From: Daejeonia sp002484105
GTDB lineage: Bacteria > Bacteroidota > Bacteroidia > Flavobacteriales > Weeksellaceae
DNA: 64,000 nucleotides
NCBI RefSeq assembly: GCF_051175565.1
Contig: NZ_CP195105.1
Span: forward strand, 1,798,001-1,862,000
Reading direction: 5' to 3'
Part shown: piece after piece, positions 31,874 through 40,506 of the stretch
Numbering within the stretch: the stretch's first letter is position 1
How the letters are laid out: each line of letters starts with the position of its first letter
Made by a program: the position numbers and the translations under genes
Notes under the pieces: model-generated
What the model was told of the DNA's origin: nothing
The model's input: the letters and a program-made list of their open reading frames with translations, nothing else
The model's database searches: none

Positions 31874-34855
31874 ATGCAAAAGAAAAGAGTACAGTTAATC
31901 AGTCTCGTGCTGCTGGGCTTTGTAAGTGTTACGGCGGTTCAGGGACAGACCAGAACCAAGGTCAGGAAAGACACTGTGCGTGAGATTGACGAAGTAGTCG
32001 TTACGGCTCTGGGAATCAAGCGTCAGGATAAAGCTCTGGGATATGTGGCCCAGAAAGTCGGTGCCGATACATTTGAAGAAACCCAGAACAACAACTGGGC
32101 GCAGGCAATGGAAGGAAAAGTCGCAGGGCTGAAAATCCAGACGGCAGGAGCAGGACCGCTGGGATCTTCGAGAATCACACTTCGCGGTGAAAAATCCATG
32201 AATATGGACAACAACTATGCACTGATTGTTGTAGATGGCGTTCCGCTGAGCAATTCTACAACTGGAACCGGAACTTCTGCTTACGGTGCAGGATCCGGAG
32301 GTGATGTACCTATAGATCTCGGAAACGGACTGAACAGCATTAACCCCGATGATATAGAATCTGTAACCGTGCTGAAAGGGGCTTCTGCAGCTGCTCTTTA
32401 CGGATCCCGTGCCGCCAACGGTGCGCTGATGATCACAACGAAATCAGGAAAAAGCAAGAAAGGAAAACTTCAGGTAACCCTCAATTCCTATGCAAGCTTC
32501 GACAGTGTGCTGAAGTGGCCCGACTGGCAGTATGAGTACGGACAGGGAACTCTGGCAGTGAACAAAGCCGGGGATTTTTACTATTCTTACGGCGCTTCGG
32601 AAGACGGCGTGAGTACGGGAGGAACCAGCAGTGCCTTCGGACCAAAATTCGATGGGCAGTATTATTTCCAGTACGATCCTTCTGTAGAAGGGCAGAGTGT
32701 CGAACGTCAGCTTTGGCGCCCCTATAAAAACAATGTCAAAGGATTCTGGAAGGTAGGTTCCACCTATTCCAACAGTGTTTCGGTAGAAAGCTCCAGTGAC
32801 AGAACAAATTTCAGAACGTCATTAACCTATCTCGACAACGACTGGATGATGCCCAATACGGGATTTGACCGCCTTAACCTCGCTTCGTCCCTGACACATA
32901 AACTCTCGGACAGGTTCAAGATTTCAACAAAATTCACGTTCAACAGAATGAACAGTGACAACCTCCCTGCAACGGGATACAACAACCAGTCGATTTCGTA
33001 TTTTATGATTTTTCAGAATCCGAATGTTGACCTCTCATGGTACCGCCCCATCTGGAAAAAAGGTGAGGAAAATGTGAGCCAGATTCATCCTTTCAGTTCG
33101 TATATCGACAATCCTTACCTGATTGCCTACGAAATGCTGAACGGTGTTGATAAAAGAATGATTACCGGGATTGTAACCGCCGATTATCAGTTTAGTAAAA
33201 ATTTCAGCATGATGCTGAGATCCGGAATGGAATGGACGAACGAAAAGCGCACCACCCAGCGGCCGTGGAGCTCTGCCAACTATGCCAATGGCTTCTACCG
33301 CGAACAGTACATCAAAAACCAGGAGTACAATAATGATGTTCTCTTTACTTATAAAAACAACTTCGGAAAGCTTGATCTTTCGGCATCTGCCGGAGGAAGT
33401 ATCCGCTACAACGAATATGTGATGAATGATTACCGTGCAGAAGGTCTGAAAACCGCCGGCGTATATTCACTCACCAATGCACTCTCCCTTATTACAAAAC
33501 TTCCGAAACCAAATGACAAACAGGTGAACAGTGTCTATGGACTTCTCACGCTCGGATACGACAATCTTGTGTTTGTGGACATCACGGGAAGAAACGACTG
33601 GAGTTCTACATTGCCAAAAGCCAACCGTTCTTTCTTCTATCCTTCGGTGAGTACGAGTTATATTCTCTCCGATATTTTTAAAATAGACAGCAAGGCACTC
33701 AGCTACTGGAAACTTCGCGGCTCCTGGGCGCAGGTGGGTATTGACAGTGCTCCATATCAGAATGATATTTACTATAGTGTCAGTGATATTACCGGAAGTG
33801 TCGAAACCCCGACCACAATGGCCAACCTTAATCTGAAACCGGAAAACAATACCAATATCGAAACCGGAATGGATTTCGGATTTTTTAAAAACAGGGTGAA
33901 TTTCAACTTTACATTATATCAGAATATCAGTGAAAACCAGATTATCCCGGTAACGCTTGCCAACGAAAGTGGCTATTCCAAAAGAATCATCAATGCCGGA
34001 AAAATCCGTAACCGAGGGGTAGAGCTTGCGATGGATGCAACACTGTTCAGGACTCCTGCTTTTATGTGGAAAATTGGTGCCAACTGGTCGGCCAACGAAA
34101 ACCGGATTATGAGTCTTCCGGATGAGTTTAACGGAGAGCCTTTCACCATGTCCAGTGTCGGCGGTGTAGTCTACTACAATGCTGTAATAGGCGGTTCGCT
34201 CGGGGATATGTACGGCTACAAACTGGTGCGCAACGATGCCGGTCAGGTGGTTTACGGAAGCAATGGACTCCCTGCCAGACCCGACGAAATGGAGAAAGTG
34301 GGCAATGCATTCCCGAAATGGAGGGCCGGTTTCCAGAACGATTTCAAATTCGGAAACATCAGTGTCAGTTTCTCGTTTGACGGACAGTATGGTGGGATTG
34401 CCTACTCGCAGTCGCATCACAAAATGTCCGAGCAGGGCAAGCTGAAAAGTACCCTCTGGGGAAGAGACAATCCTGGCGGAATAGTGGTGGGAGAAGGCGT
34501 TGTCCTGAACAGCGACGGATCCTACAGTCCGAATACCAAATCTGTGACTGTTTCCTCTTATTATGCCGATTATTACCGGCGTGCCAATGTCGAAACCAAC
34601 AGTTTCAGTACTGATTATGTCAAACTCAGGGATGCCAGAATATCCTATTCTTTTTCTAAGGATCTTGTGCGGCCGCTCGGTATCGAAGACCTTACGCTGG
34701 CTGTCTTCGGAAAAAATTTATGGATGTGGACGAAGTTTCCACTCTTCGATCCCGAAGTGGCAACGCTGGACAATGCTACCATTACACCGGGAGTCGAAAT
34801 GGGGCAGCTGCCTTCTTCCAGAACCATTGGTTTTCAGTTAAATGTTAAATTCTAA
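31874..34855 (+). CDS. SusC/RagA-type TonB-dependent outer-membrane receptor
   Basis: A 993-residue receptor with signal peptide (to AVQG|QTRTK), a TonB-box-like segment EIDEVVVTALGIKR, and a plug domain with the SusC sentences NNNWAQAMEGKVAGLKI, LRGEKSMNMDNNYALIVVDGVP and LKGASAAALYGSRAANGALMITTK. A 22-strand-type beta barrel ends in SSRTIGFQLNVKF. The usual N-terminal carboxypeptidase-regulatory-like domain of SusC proteins is missing. It imports ligands captured by the SusD partner, 9 bp downstream. The GDPD and phosphoesterase genes that follow suggest a phosphorylated organic ligand rather than a glycan. Confidence 0.95.
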   Translation: MQKKRVQLISLVLLGFVSVTAVQGQTRTKVRKDTVREIDEVVVTALGIKRQDKALGYVAQKVGADTFEETQNNNWAQAMEGKVAGLKIQTAGAGPLGSSRITLRGEKSMNMDNNYALIVVDGVPLSNSTTGTGTSAYGAGSGGDVPIDLGNGLNSINPDDIESVTVLKGASAAALYGSRAANGALMITTKSGKSKKGKLQVTLNSYASFDSVLKWPDWQYEYGQGTLAVNKAGDFYYSYGASEDGVSTGGTSSAFGPKFDGQYYFQYDPSVEGQSVERQLWRPYKNNVKGFWKVGSTYSNSVSVESSSDRTNFRTSLTYLDNDWMMPNTGFDRLNLASSLTHKLSDRFKISTKFTFNRMNSDNLPATGYNNQSISYFMIFQNPNVDLSWYRPIWKKGEENVSQIHPFSSYIDNPYLIAYEMLNGVDKRMITGIVTADYQFSKNFSMMLRSGMEWTNEKRTTQRPWSSANYANGFYREQYIKNQEYNNDVLFTYKNNFGKLDLSASAGGSIRYNEYVMNDYRAEGLKTAGVYSLTNALSLITKLPKPNDKQVNSVYGLLTLGYDNLVFVDITGRNDWSSTLPKANRSFFYPSVSTSYILSDIFKIDSKALSYWKLRGSWAQVGIDSAPYQNDIYYSVSDITGSVETPTTMANLNLKPENNTNIETGMDFGFFKNRVNFNFTLYQNISENQIIPVTLANESGYSKRIINAGKIRNRGVELAMDATLFRTPAFMWKIGANWSANENRIMSLPDEFNGEPFTMSSVGGVVYYNAVIGGSLGDMYGYKLVRNDAGQVVYGSNGLPARPDEMEKVGNAFPKWRAGFQNDFKFGNISVSFSFDGQYGGIAYSQSHHKMSEQGKLKSTLWGRDNPGGIVVGEGVVLNSDGSYSPNTKSVTVSSYYADYYRRANVETNSFSTDYVKLRDARISYSFSKDLVRPLGIEDLTLAVFGKNLWMWTKFPLFDPEVATLDNATITPGVEMGQLPSSRTIGFQLNVKF

Positions 34856-34864
34856 TTCAGAAAA

Positions 34865-36313
34865 ATGAAAAAATTTATCCTGTATATTTTTGTTGCCGCT
34901 TCGCTGTTGGGGCTGAACGCGTGCAACAGAACCTTTGAAGAAATCAACACCGATACCAGCCGGATCAAAGATCCTTCTGTAGGCAGTTTTCTTGCTCCCA
35001 TCGAATACGAAATGGGTGCCTATACCTACAACAGAGCCAACGAATTTACTTTTGACGTGATGCAGGTGGCTCTAGACTTTCCGAATGAAGGCAACACCTA
35101 CAGCCGTTACTACTTTACCGAAAACAGCGGAAGCGGCTACTGGAATACCTGCTACCGCTGGCTGAAACAAGTGAAAAACCTGAATGAAGCCGCTGTAAAA
35201 GAACAGAATCCCAATTACGAAGCCATATCCCTTGTCCTGAATGCCTGGATTTTCGCCAATCTGACGGATACCTTCGGAGATATTCCTTTTTCCGAAGCCT
35301 TAAGAACGGAAGACGGAATTCTGAAACCCAAGTACGACAGCCAGAAAGATATCTATGTAAGTTTGCTGGACGATCTCAAAAGAGCCAACACTCTTTTTGA
35401 TACGAAAACCAAACTCTCCGAAACAGATCTTTTTTATGATGCCAGCAACGATGCCGGCGGTATCCTGAAATGGAAAAAGTTCTGCAACTCACTTTCTCTT
35501 AGGCTGCTCACCCGAATTCTGAATAAAGACGGTGAAGTAAATGTAAAGGAAAGAATACGGGAAATCGCCGGAAATCAGACTGTATATCCGCTCTTCTCCG
35601 GGAATGGGGATTCTGCTGTGCTGCCCATCTCGGGTGTTGCTCCTTATCTGGCACCTATTGCCCGTCCGCAGGACTTTACGGCATACCGCGCTGCAGGCGG
35701 TTTTTTTGTGCAGACACTGGTAGACAACAACGATCCGCGTCTTCCCATGTTCTTTACAGAAGCCAAAGATCTTGCAACCAACGCAAGCATCGGCTATAAA
35801 GGAGCCCCTTCAGGCTACGCTCTGGGAACCTCTTTCGATTATCAGCCCTCCAATATGAACCAGAATCTGGCAAAAGCACCGCTCAATGTACTGGTGATGA
35901 CCTATTCCGAACTGCAGTTTATCCTTGCAGAACTTGCATTCCGCAATATCATCGGTGGAAATGCTCAGACGTATTATGAAAACGGTGTGAAATCGATCAT
36001 AGAGCAATGGGGTGCGGAAGTTCCGGAAGATTATTTCAGCAACCCCAAAATAGCATATAACGGAACACTGGAGCAAATTATGCTGCAGAAATATGTATCT
36101 TTATTTTTCACCGATCATCAGCAATGGTATGAGCAGCGCCGTACCGGATATCCTGTACTGCCCAACAACGGTGGGCTCCTGAACGATGGGAAAATGCCGC
36201 AGAGACTGCCATATCCGACATCAACAAGAATTATGAATACTGAAAACTATAACACCGCGGTTCAGAATCTTGGCAGCGATGATATCAATGCCAAAATGTG
36301 GTGGAACAAATAA
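34865..36313 (+). CDS. SusD/RagB-type surface lipoprotein
   Basis: The 482-residue lipoprotein has a lipobox SLLGLNAC (Cys20) followed by NRTFEEINTD, the typical SusD opening. TPR-like helices include NAWIFANLTDTFGDIPFSEAL, a nearly universal SusD sentence, with IYVSLLDDLKRAN next. A C-terminal part has SELQFILAELAFR and FFTDHQQWYEQRRTGYP. It caps the SusC receptor and captures the ligand at the cell surface. It starts 9 bp after the SusC stop. The next gene starts 7 bp after its own stop. Confidence 0.94.
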   Translation: MKKFILYIFVAASLLGLNACNRTFEEINTDTSRIKDPSVGSFLAPIEYEMGAYTYNRANEFTFDVMQVALDFPNEGNTYSRYYFTENSGSGYWNTCYRWLKQVKNLNEAAVKEQNPNYEAISLVLNAWIFANLTDTFGDIPFSEALRTEDGILKPKYDSQKDIYVSLLDDLKRANTLFDTKTKLSETDLFYDASNDAGGILKWKKFCNSLSLRLLTRILNKDGEVNVKERIREIAGNQTVYPLFSGNGDSAVLPISGVAPYLAPIARPQDFTAYRAAGGFFVQTLVDNNDPRLPMFFTEAKDLATNASIGYKGAPSGYALGTSFDYQPSNMNQNLAKAPLNVLVMTYSELQFILAELAFRNIIGGNAQTYYENGVKSIIEQWGAEVPEDYFSNPKIAYNGTLEQIMLQKYVSLFFTDHQQWYEQRRTGYPVLPNNGGLLNDGKMPQRLPYPTSTRIMNTENYNTAVQNLGSDDINAKMWWNK

Positions 36314-36320
36314 AAAGCAG

Positions 36321-37082
36321 ATGAAGAAACTGATAATAACTTTTGTGGCGATCTCTTCTGTGCTCAGTGCACAGACACAGATTATTGCCCACCGCGGTTT
36401 CTGGAAAACAGATCCGCCAACGACAGAAAACTCCCTCCGTTCTCTCGAAAATGCACAGAAACTGGGAATTTATGGTTCCGAATTTGATATCCGCATGACG
36501 AAAGACGGTGTACTGGTCATCAACCACGATGAACATCACGGTGACATGGAAATTTCCAACTTTACCTACCGGGAACTTAATAAAGTGAAACTGTCCAACG
36601 GAGAAAATTTTCCGAAACTTGAAAATTATCTGAAACAGGGGAAAAAATATCCCGGCACCAAACTGATTGTTGAGATAAAGCCTGCCAAAACCGAGGCGCA
36701 GGAAGATGAAATTGTACAAAAAGTAATAAAAGAAATAGAACGTCAGAAACTTGAAGCACAGGTGGAATATATCTCTTTCAGTCTGAATATCTGTAAAGAA
36801 ATCAAGAAGCTCCGGCCCGGCGCAACGGTACAATACCTGAACGGAGAACGCTCTCCCGACGAACTTAAAGCTCTGAACATTGATGGTTTTGATTATCACT
36901 GGAAAATCCTTACCGAAAAACATCCCGATTGGATAGCACGGGGAAGGGAGCTCGGATTGATCACCAATTCGTGGACGGTCAATGATCCGGAAGTTTTCAG
37001 AAAACTGAATGATATGGGGATTGGATTTGTCACAACCAACACACCGGATGTGTTCAAAAAGCTTTTAAACGATGAGAAATAG
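36321..37082 (+). CDS. Exported glycerophosphodiester phosphodiesterase
   Basis: A 253-residue GDPD-family enzyme. The start at ATG 36321 gives a signal peptide (MKKLIITFVAISSVLSA); a longer frame overlapping susD is unlikely. The TIM-barrel active site shows IIAHRG (His24, Arg25), TENSL (Glu37), EFDIRMTKDGVLVINHD (Glu54, Asp56, His69) and the later VEIKP. It hydrolyses glycerophosphodiesters to glycerol-3-phosphate and an alcohol in the periplasm. Third gene in the SusC/SusD operon; its stop overlaps an ATG of the downstream phosphoesterase frame. Confidence 0.93.
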   Translation: MKKLIITFVAISSVLSAQTQIIAHRGFWKTDPPTTENSLRSLENAQKLGIYGSEFDIRMTKDGVLVINHDEHHGDMEISNFTYRELNKVKLSNGENFPKLENYLKQGKKYPGTKLIVEIKPAKTEAQEDEIVQKVIKEIERQKLEAQVEYISFSLNICKEIKKLRPGATVQYLNGERSPDELKALNIDGFDYHWKILTEKHPDWIARGRELGLITNSWTVNDPEVFRKLNDMGIGFVTTNTPDVFKKLLNDEK

Positions 37083-37086
37083 AAAC

Positions 37087-38661
37087 ATGAAATACGGCAG
37101 TTTACTTGTACTGTTTGCTTCGGCACTCAGTTTTGCACAGCAGGCTACAGGTTATGTATACGAGGATACCAACGGCAACCGCCGCCGCGATCGCAGAGAA
37201 AAAGGAATAGCCCAGGTGGCGGTTTCTAACGGAGAAGAGGTTGTGCTGACCGACCAATACGGGAAATATACAATTCCTGTAAAGGACAATCAGTCTGTTT
37301 TTGTCATCAAGCCAAAAGGCTACAAAACCCCGGTGAACGAAAACAATCTTCCGCAGTTTTATTACCATTACCGCCCCGAAGGTTCCCCGAATAGTTACGA
37401 ATATAAAGGTATTGCTCCTACAGGGAAAATTCCTTCCGAAATCAGTTTTCCGCTTATTCCGCAGCAGGAAAACAGCCGGTTCAGGATTATGGTTTTCGGA
37501 GACCCGCAGCCGTATGATGAAAAAGAACTCGACTATTTTCGGCGCGGGATTGTGAACGAAGCCAAAAACAATAAACAGGATGCCGTTTTGGGCATAAGCC
37601 TTGGCGATCTTGTGGGCAATGATCTCAGTCTGCAGCCTAAATATGCAGCTGTAATGAAGGAAATGGGGTTGCCTTGGTACAATGTGATGGGCAATCACGA
37701 TATGAACTACGAAGCCCGGGAAGATCAGTTTTCGGATGAAACCTTCCGTGCCAATTTTGGACCGAATACTTATGCTTTCAATTATGCTGATGTTCATTTT
37801 ATCGTTCTTGATGATATCCTCTATCCCGACCCGCGCGATGGAAAAGGGTATTGGGGAGGTTTCCGTGAAGACCAGTTGAAATTTGTAGAAAACGACCTGA
37901 AATATGTAGACCGCAACAAGCTGGTGGTGGTAGCATTCCATATTCCACTGATCCATAATGAGGATGATTTCCGCGAGACGGACCGTCAGAGGCTTATCCG
38001 CCTGCTGGGAGCCTTTCCCAATGTTCTTATGATGTCGGCGCATACGCACATCCAGCAGCAGATATTCTACAGCAAAAAAGACGGATGGACACAGCCGGTA
38101 CCATTGCATGAATACAATGCCGGAACTACCTGTGGCGACTGGTATTCAGGAACGGCCGATGAAACAGGCGTTCCACAATCCACCATGCGGGACGGTACAG
38201 AGCGTGGATATTCGCACATCCTGTTTGATGGCAACCGGTATGATATCCGCTACAAAGTTGCCGGGAAAGCAGAAAATTATCAGATAGGGCTCTACGTCCC
38301 CAAAGCCATACCAGACAAAGGGTGGAATACCGCAAAAATACTGGCCAATTTCTTTATGGGATCTGCAAAAGACAGTGTTCTCTACCGCATTGACGACGGC
38401 GACTGGAAAAAAATGACCTATAACGAAACGATGGATCCTGCGTATGCTGCATCCGTTTATAAATGGGATCAGGCTTCGGAACTTTTTCCCGGACGGAGGC
38501 CTTCCGATCCGCAGCTTTCTAAACATATCTGGACGGCAGGCTTCCCGAAAAAACTGACTTTGGGAAAACATACTGTCGACGTTAAGGCTACCGATATGTT
38601 CGGAAAAGAATACACCGCCACTTCATCTTTTGAAGTGCGGGAGAAGGTGTATGTTCCGTAG
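37087..38661 (+). CDS. Exported calcineurin-like phosphoesterase with N- and C-terminal accessory domains
   Basis: A 524-residue secreted protein (signal MKYGSLLVLFASALSFAQ; an alternative ATG five codons earlier overlaps the GDPD stop). An N-terminal beta domain (about 20-80, VYEDTNGNRRRDRREKG...DQYGKYTI) precedes the metallophosphatase core. The core carries all di-metal motifs: GDPQP (138-142), GDLVGND (173-179), GNHD (202-205) and SAHTH near 319. A C-terminal beta domain of about 130 residues ends the protein. It cleaves phosphate esters or diesters outside the cytoplasm. With GDPD it would turn phosphodiesters into free phosphate and alcohol, a complete surface-to-periplasm route. Confidence 0.9.
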   Translation: MKYGSLLVLFASALSFAQQATGYVYEDTNGNRRRDRREKGIAQVAVSNGEEVVLTDQYGKYTIPVKDNQSVFVIKPKGYKTPVNENNLPQFYYHYRPEGSPNSYEYKGIAPTGKIPSEISFPLIPQQENSRFRIMVFGDPQPYDEKELDYFRRGIVNEAKNNKQDAVLGISLGDLVGNDLSLQPKYAAVMKEMGLPWYNVMGNHDMNYEAREDQFSDETFRANFGPNTYAFNYADVHFIVLDDILYPDPRDGKGYWGGFREDQLKFVENDLKYVDRNKLVVVAFHIPLIHNEDDFRETDRQRLIRLLGAFPNVLMMSAHTHIQQQIFYSKKDGWTQPVPLHEYNAGTTCGDWYSGTADETGVPQSTMRDGTERGYSHILFDGNRYDIRYKVAGKAENYQIGLYVPKAIPDKGWNTAKILANFFMGSAKDSVLYRIDDGDWKKMTYNETMDPAYAASVYKWDQASELFPGRRPSDPQLSKHIWTAGFPKKLTLGKHTVDVKATDMFGKEYTATSSFEVREKVYVP

Positions 38662-38760
38662 GAGTTTTGATGATAAATAGCAGTGAATAGAAAACAGCTG
38701 TTAAAAATTCCGGTGAAGTTTTTATCATTTCAAATACATTTCGTTTTTACTTTAGATTTT

Positions 38761-38794
38761 AAGGCAGGCTTTTTTTGGAAGCTTGCTTTTTTTT
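38761..38794 (+). terminator. Terminator of the SusC/SusD operon
   Basis: AAGGCAGGC (38761-38769) pairs with GCTTGCTTT (38781-38789, two G-T pairs); the T run extends to 38794. Confidence 0.7.
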
Positions 38795-38817
38795 ATTTAA
38801 ATAATTTATAAACTATG

Positions 38818-38882
38818 ATTTTTGTGGGGTTAATTTTATTTTAATGTTGAATTTATGTTTGTAATGTATATTTTTGTGGGGT
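38818..38882 (+). repeat. Direct repeat ATTTTTGTGGGGT upstream of the ammonium channel gene
   Basis: The 13-mer ATTTTTGTGGGGT occurs at 38818-38830 and 38870-38882, 52 bp apart. The second copy overlaps the -7 promoter box. It could be a duplicated promoter or a regulator site. Confidence 0.6.
38847..38876 (+). promoter_or_regulatory. Promoter of the ammonium channel gene
   Basis: TTG (38847-38849), a 19-bp spacer and TATTTTTG (38869-38876) match the Bacteroidetes consensus closely; the ATG follows at 38897. Confidence 0.7.
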
Positions 38883-38896
38883 ATAAAATATATTTT

Positions 38897-40243
38897 ATGA
38901 AAATCGAAAGACATTGGGTAGTGGCTTTTGCCCTGATTGCTGTTTGTTCGGTGGTGGGACTCTTTTGGCATACGCTGAGTTGTGCTCCCAACACAGGTGA
39001 GTTTTTGAGTGAAGACAAAATTGTCGGTGCCGATGTAGCCTGGATTTTAGCTTCGTCGGGTCTGGTATTGCTGATGACACCGGGGTTGTCGTTTTTTTAC
39101 GGTGGTATGGTTGGGAAAAAGAATATGATTTCTACCATGCTGCAGAGTTTTATTTCTTTAGGGGTGATCTCCATCGTTTGGATGATTGTGGGTTTCAGTC
39201 TTTCGTTTGGAGATTCCATAGGAATTACCATTAACGGAGAAAAATACGGAATCATCGGAAATCCGCTAACCTATACATTCTTCAATGACGTCAATGTTCT
39301 TCCACATAAAGATATGGCTTCTACCATTCCATTTGTTCTTTTTGCGATGTTTCAGATGAAATTTGCAGTCATCACCCCGGCACTGATTACCGGTTCGTTT
39401 GCAGAGCGGGTTCGTTTTATTTCGTATTTGCTCTTCATTGTACTGTTCAGTCTGGTCATCTATACACCGCTCTGTCACATGGTCTGGTATCCGGACGGTC
39501 TGCTGAACAAATATTTTGGTGTGAAAGACTTTGCCGGCGGTACAGTTGTACATATGAGTGCAGGGTTTGCAGCTTTGGCAGGTGCTATTGTAATCGGTAA
39601 GCGCAAGCATCCCAACCACCAACCGGGGAATGTTCCATATGTTATTCTGGGTACCGGAATGCTTTGGTTCGGATGGTTTGGCTTTAATGCCGGTTCTGCT
39701 CTTGCTGCCAATTCTACAGCGGCAATGGCGTTTGGTACCACGACGGTAGCTTCAGCTTCAGCAATGATGACGTGGATTTTCTTCGACCGTATCAATGGGC
39801 GCAAAGTATCGGCTATGGGAGCCTGCATTGGAGCAGTGGTGGGGCTGGTTGCCATAACGCCTGCCTGTGGTTTTGTTTCTGTTCCCGAAAGTCTTTTCAT
39901 AGGCTTTACGGCAGCGGTGGTATCCAATCTTATGGTATACTGGAAGAAACTGAAATCTGTAGACGATACCCTTGATGTTTTTGCCTGCCATGGGGTAGGT
40001 GGTATTGTGGGGATGGTTATGACAGCCATTCTTGCACATGGCGAAAATGCCAGTCTGCTCCATGGCGGCTGGGGTGTATTTGGACATCATATGATGGCAT
40101 TGGTGCTGGTATCTGCATTTACTTTCTTCGGTTCGTTTCTGTTGTATAAATTTACCAATTTTATTATTCCGCTGCGCGTCTCAGAAGAGAAGGAAGAAGA
40201 AGGGCTTGACAAATCCCAGCATGATGAATGCATTTATTGGTAG
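38897..40243 (+). CDS. amt: Ammonium transporter (Amt/MEP/Rh family)
   Basis: A 448-residue channel with about 11 membrane spans. The family sentence DFAGGTVVHMSAG gives pore His219, and DDTLDVFACHGVGGIVG gives the second pore His365; the periplasmic gate region has SGLVLLMTPGLSFFYGGMV. I took ATG 38897 (MKIERHWVV) because it begins at the first span and follows the promoter; an upstream in-frame ATG adds 14 residues that overlap the promoter. It carries ammonium into the cell. No glnK (PII) gene is next to it in this window, unlike the common amtB-glnK pair. Confidence 0.95.
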   Translation: MKIERHWVVAFALIAVCSVVGLFWHTLSCAPNTGEFLSEDKIVGADVAWILASSGLVLLMTPGLSFFYGGMVGKKNMISTMLQSFISLGVISIVWMIVGFSLSFGDSIGITINGEKYGIIGNPLTYTFFNDVNVLPHKDMASTIPFVLFAMFQMKFAVITPALITGSFAERVRFISYLLFIVLFSLVIYTPLCHMVWYPDGLLNKYFGVKDFAGGTVVHMSAGFAALAGAIVIGKRKHPNHQPGNVPYVILGTGMLWFGWFGFNAGSALAANSTAAMAFGTTTVASASAMMTWIFFDRINGRKVSAMGACIGAVVGLVAITPACGFVSVPESLFIGFTAAVVSNLMVYWKKLKSVDDTLDVFACHGVGGIVGMVMTAILAHGENASLLHGGWGVFGHHMMALVLVSAFTFFGSFLLYKFTNFIIPLRVSEEKEEEGLDKSQHDECIYW

Positions 40244-40373
40244 CAAAGTGTTAGAAGGTTGAAATAAAATTTAGAGTCTATTTAAAATTTAGCAAAGATG
40301 ATTTCCTGAGGCGATATAAAAAATTTCGGTAAAATTTTAAACAGGTCTTAACGTTACATGTTTTTTTATTGAG

Positions 40374-40398
40374 AAAGCTGTCCGGAAAGGGCAGTTTT
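40374..40398 (+). terminator. Terminator of the ammonium channel gene
   Basis: AAAGCTGTCC pairs with GGGCAGTTTT (10 bp including G-T pairs) around GGAAA, then CGTTTT. A second short stem GAATGCC/GGCATTC (40421-40451) before a T run lies further on, in the dnaE leader. Confidence 0.65.
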
Positions 40399-40506
40399 CG
40401 TTTTGGAAGATGAGCATGTAGAATGCCCACCGATATAAAAAATTGGCATTCGGTATATTTTTTTACTACTAAAAATATCTATAATTTTACGTCAAATTTT
40501 TCTTGA

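Noticed and set aside
37102..38109. 335-codon minus-strand open frame opposite the phosphoesterase gene
   Set aside because: An antisense shadow; the plus strand carries all calcineurin motifs in order.
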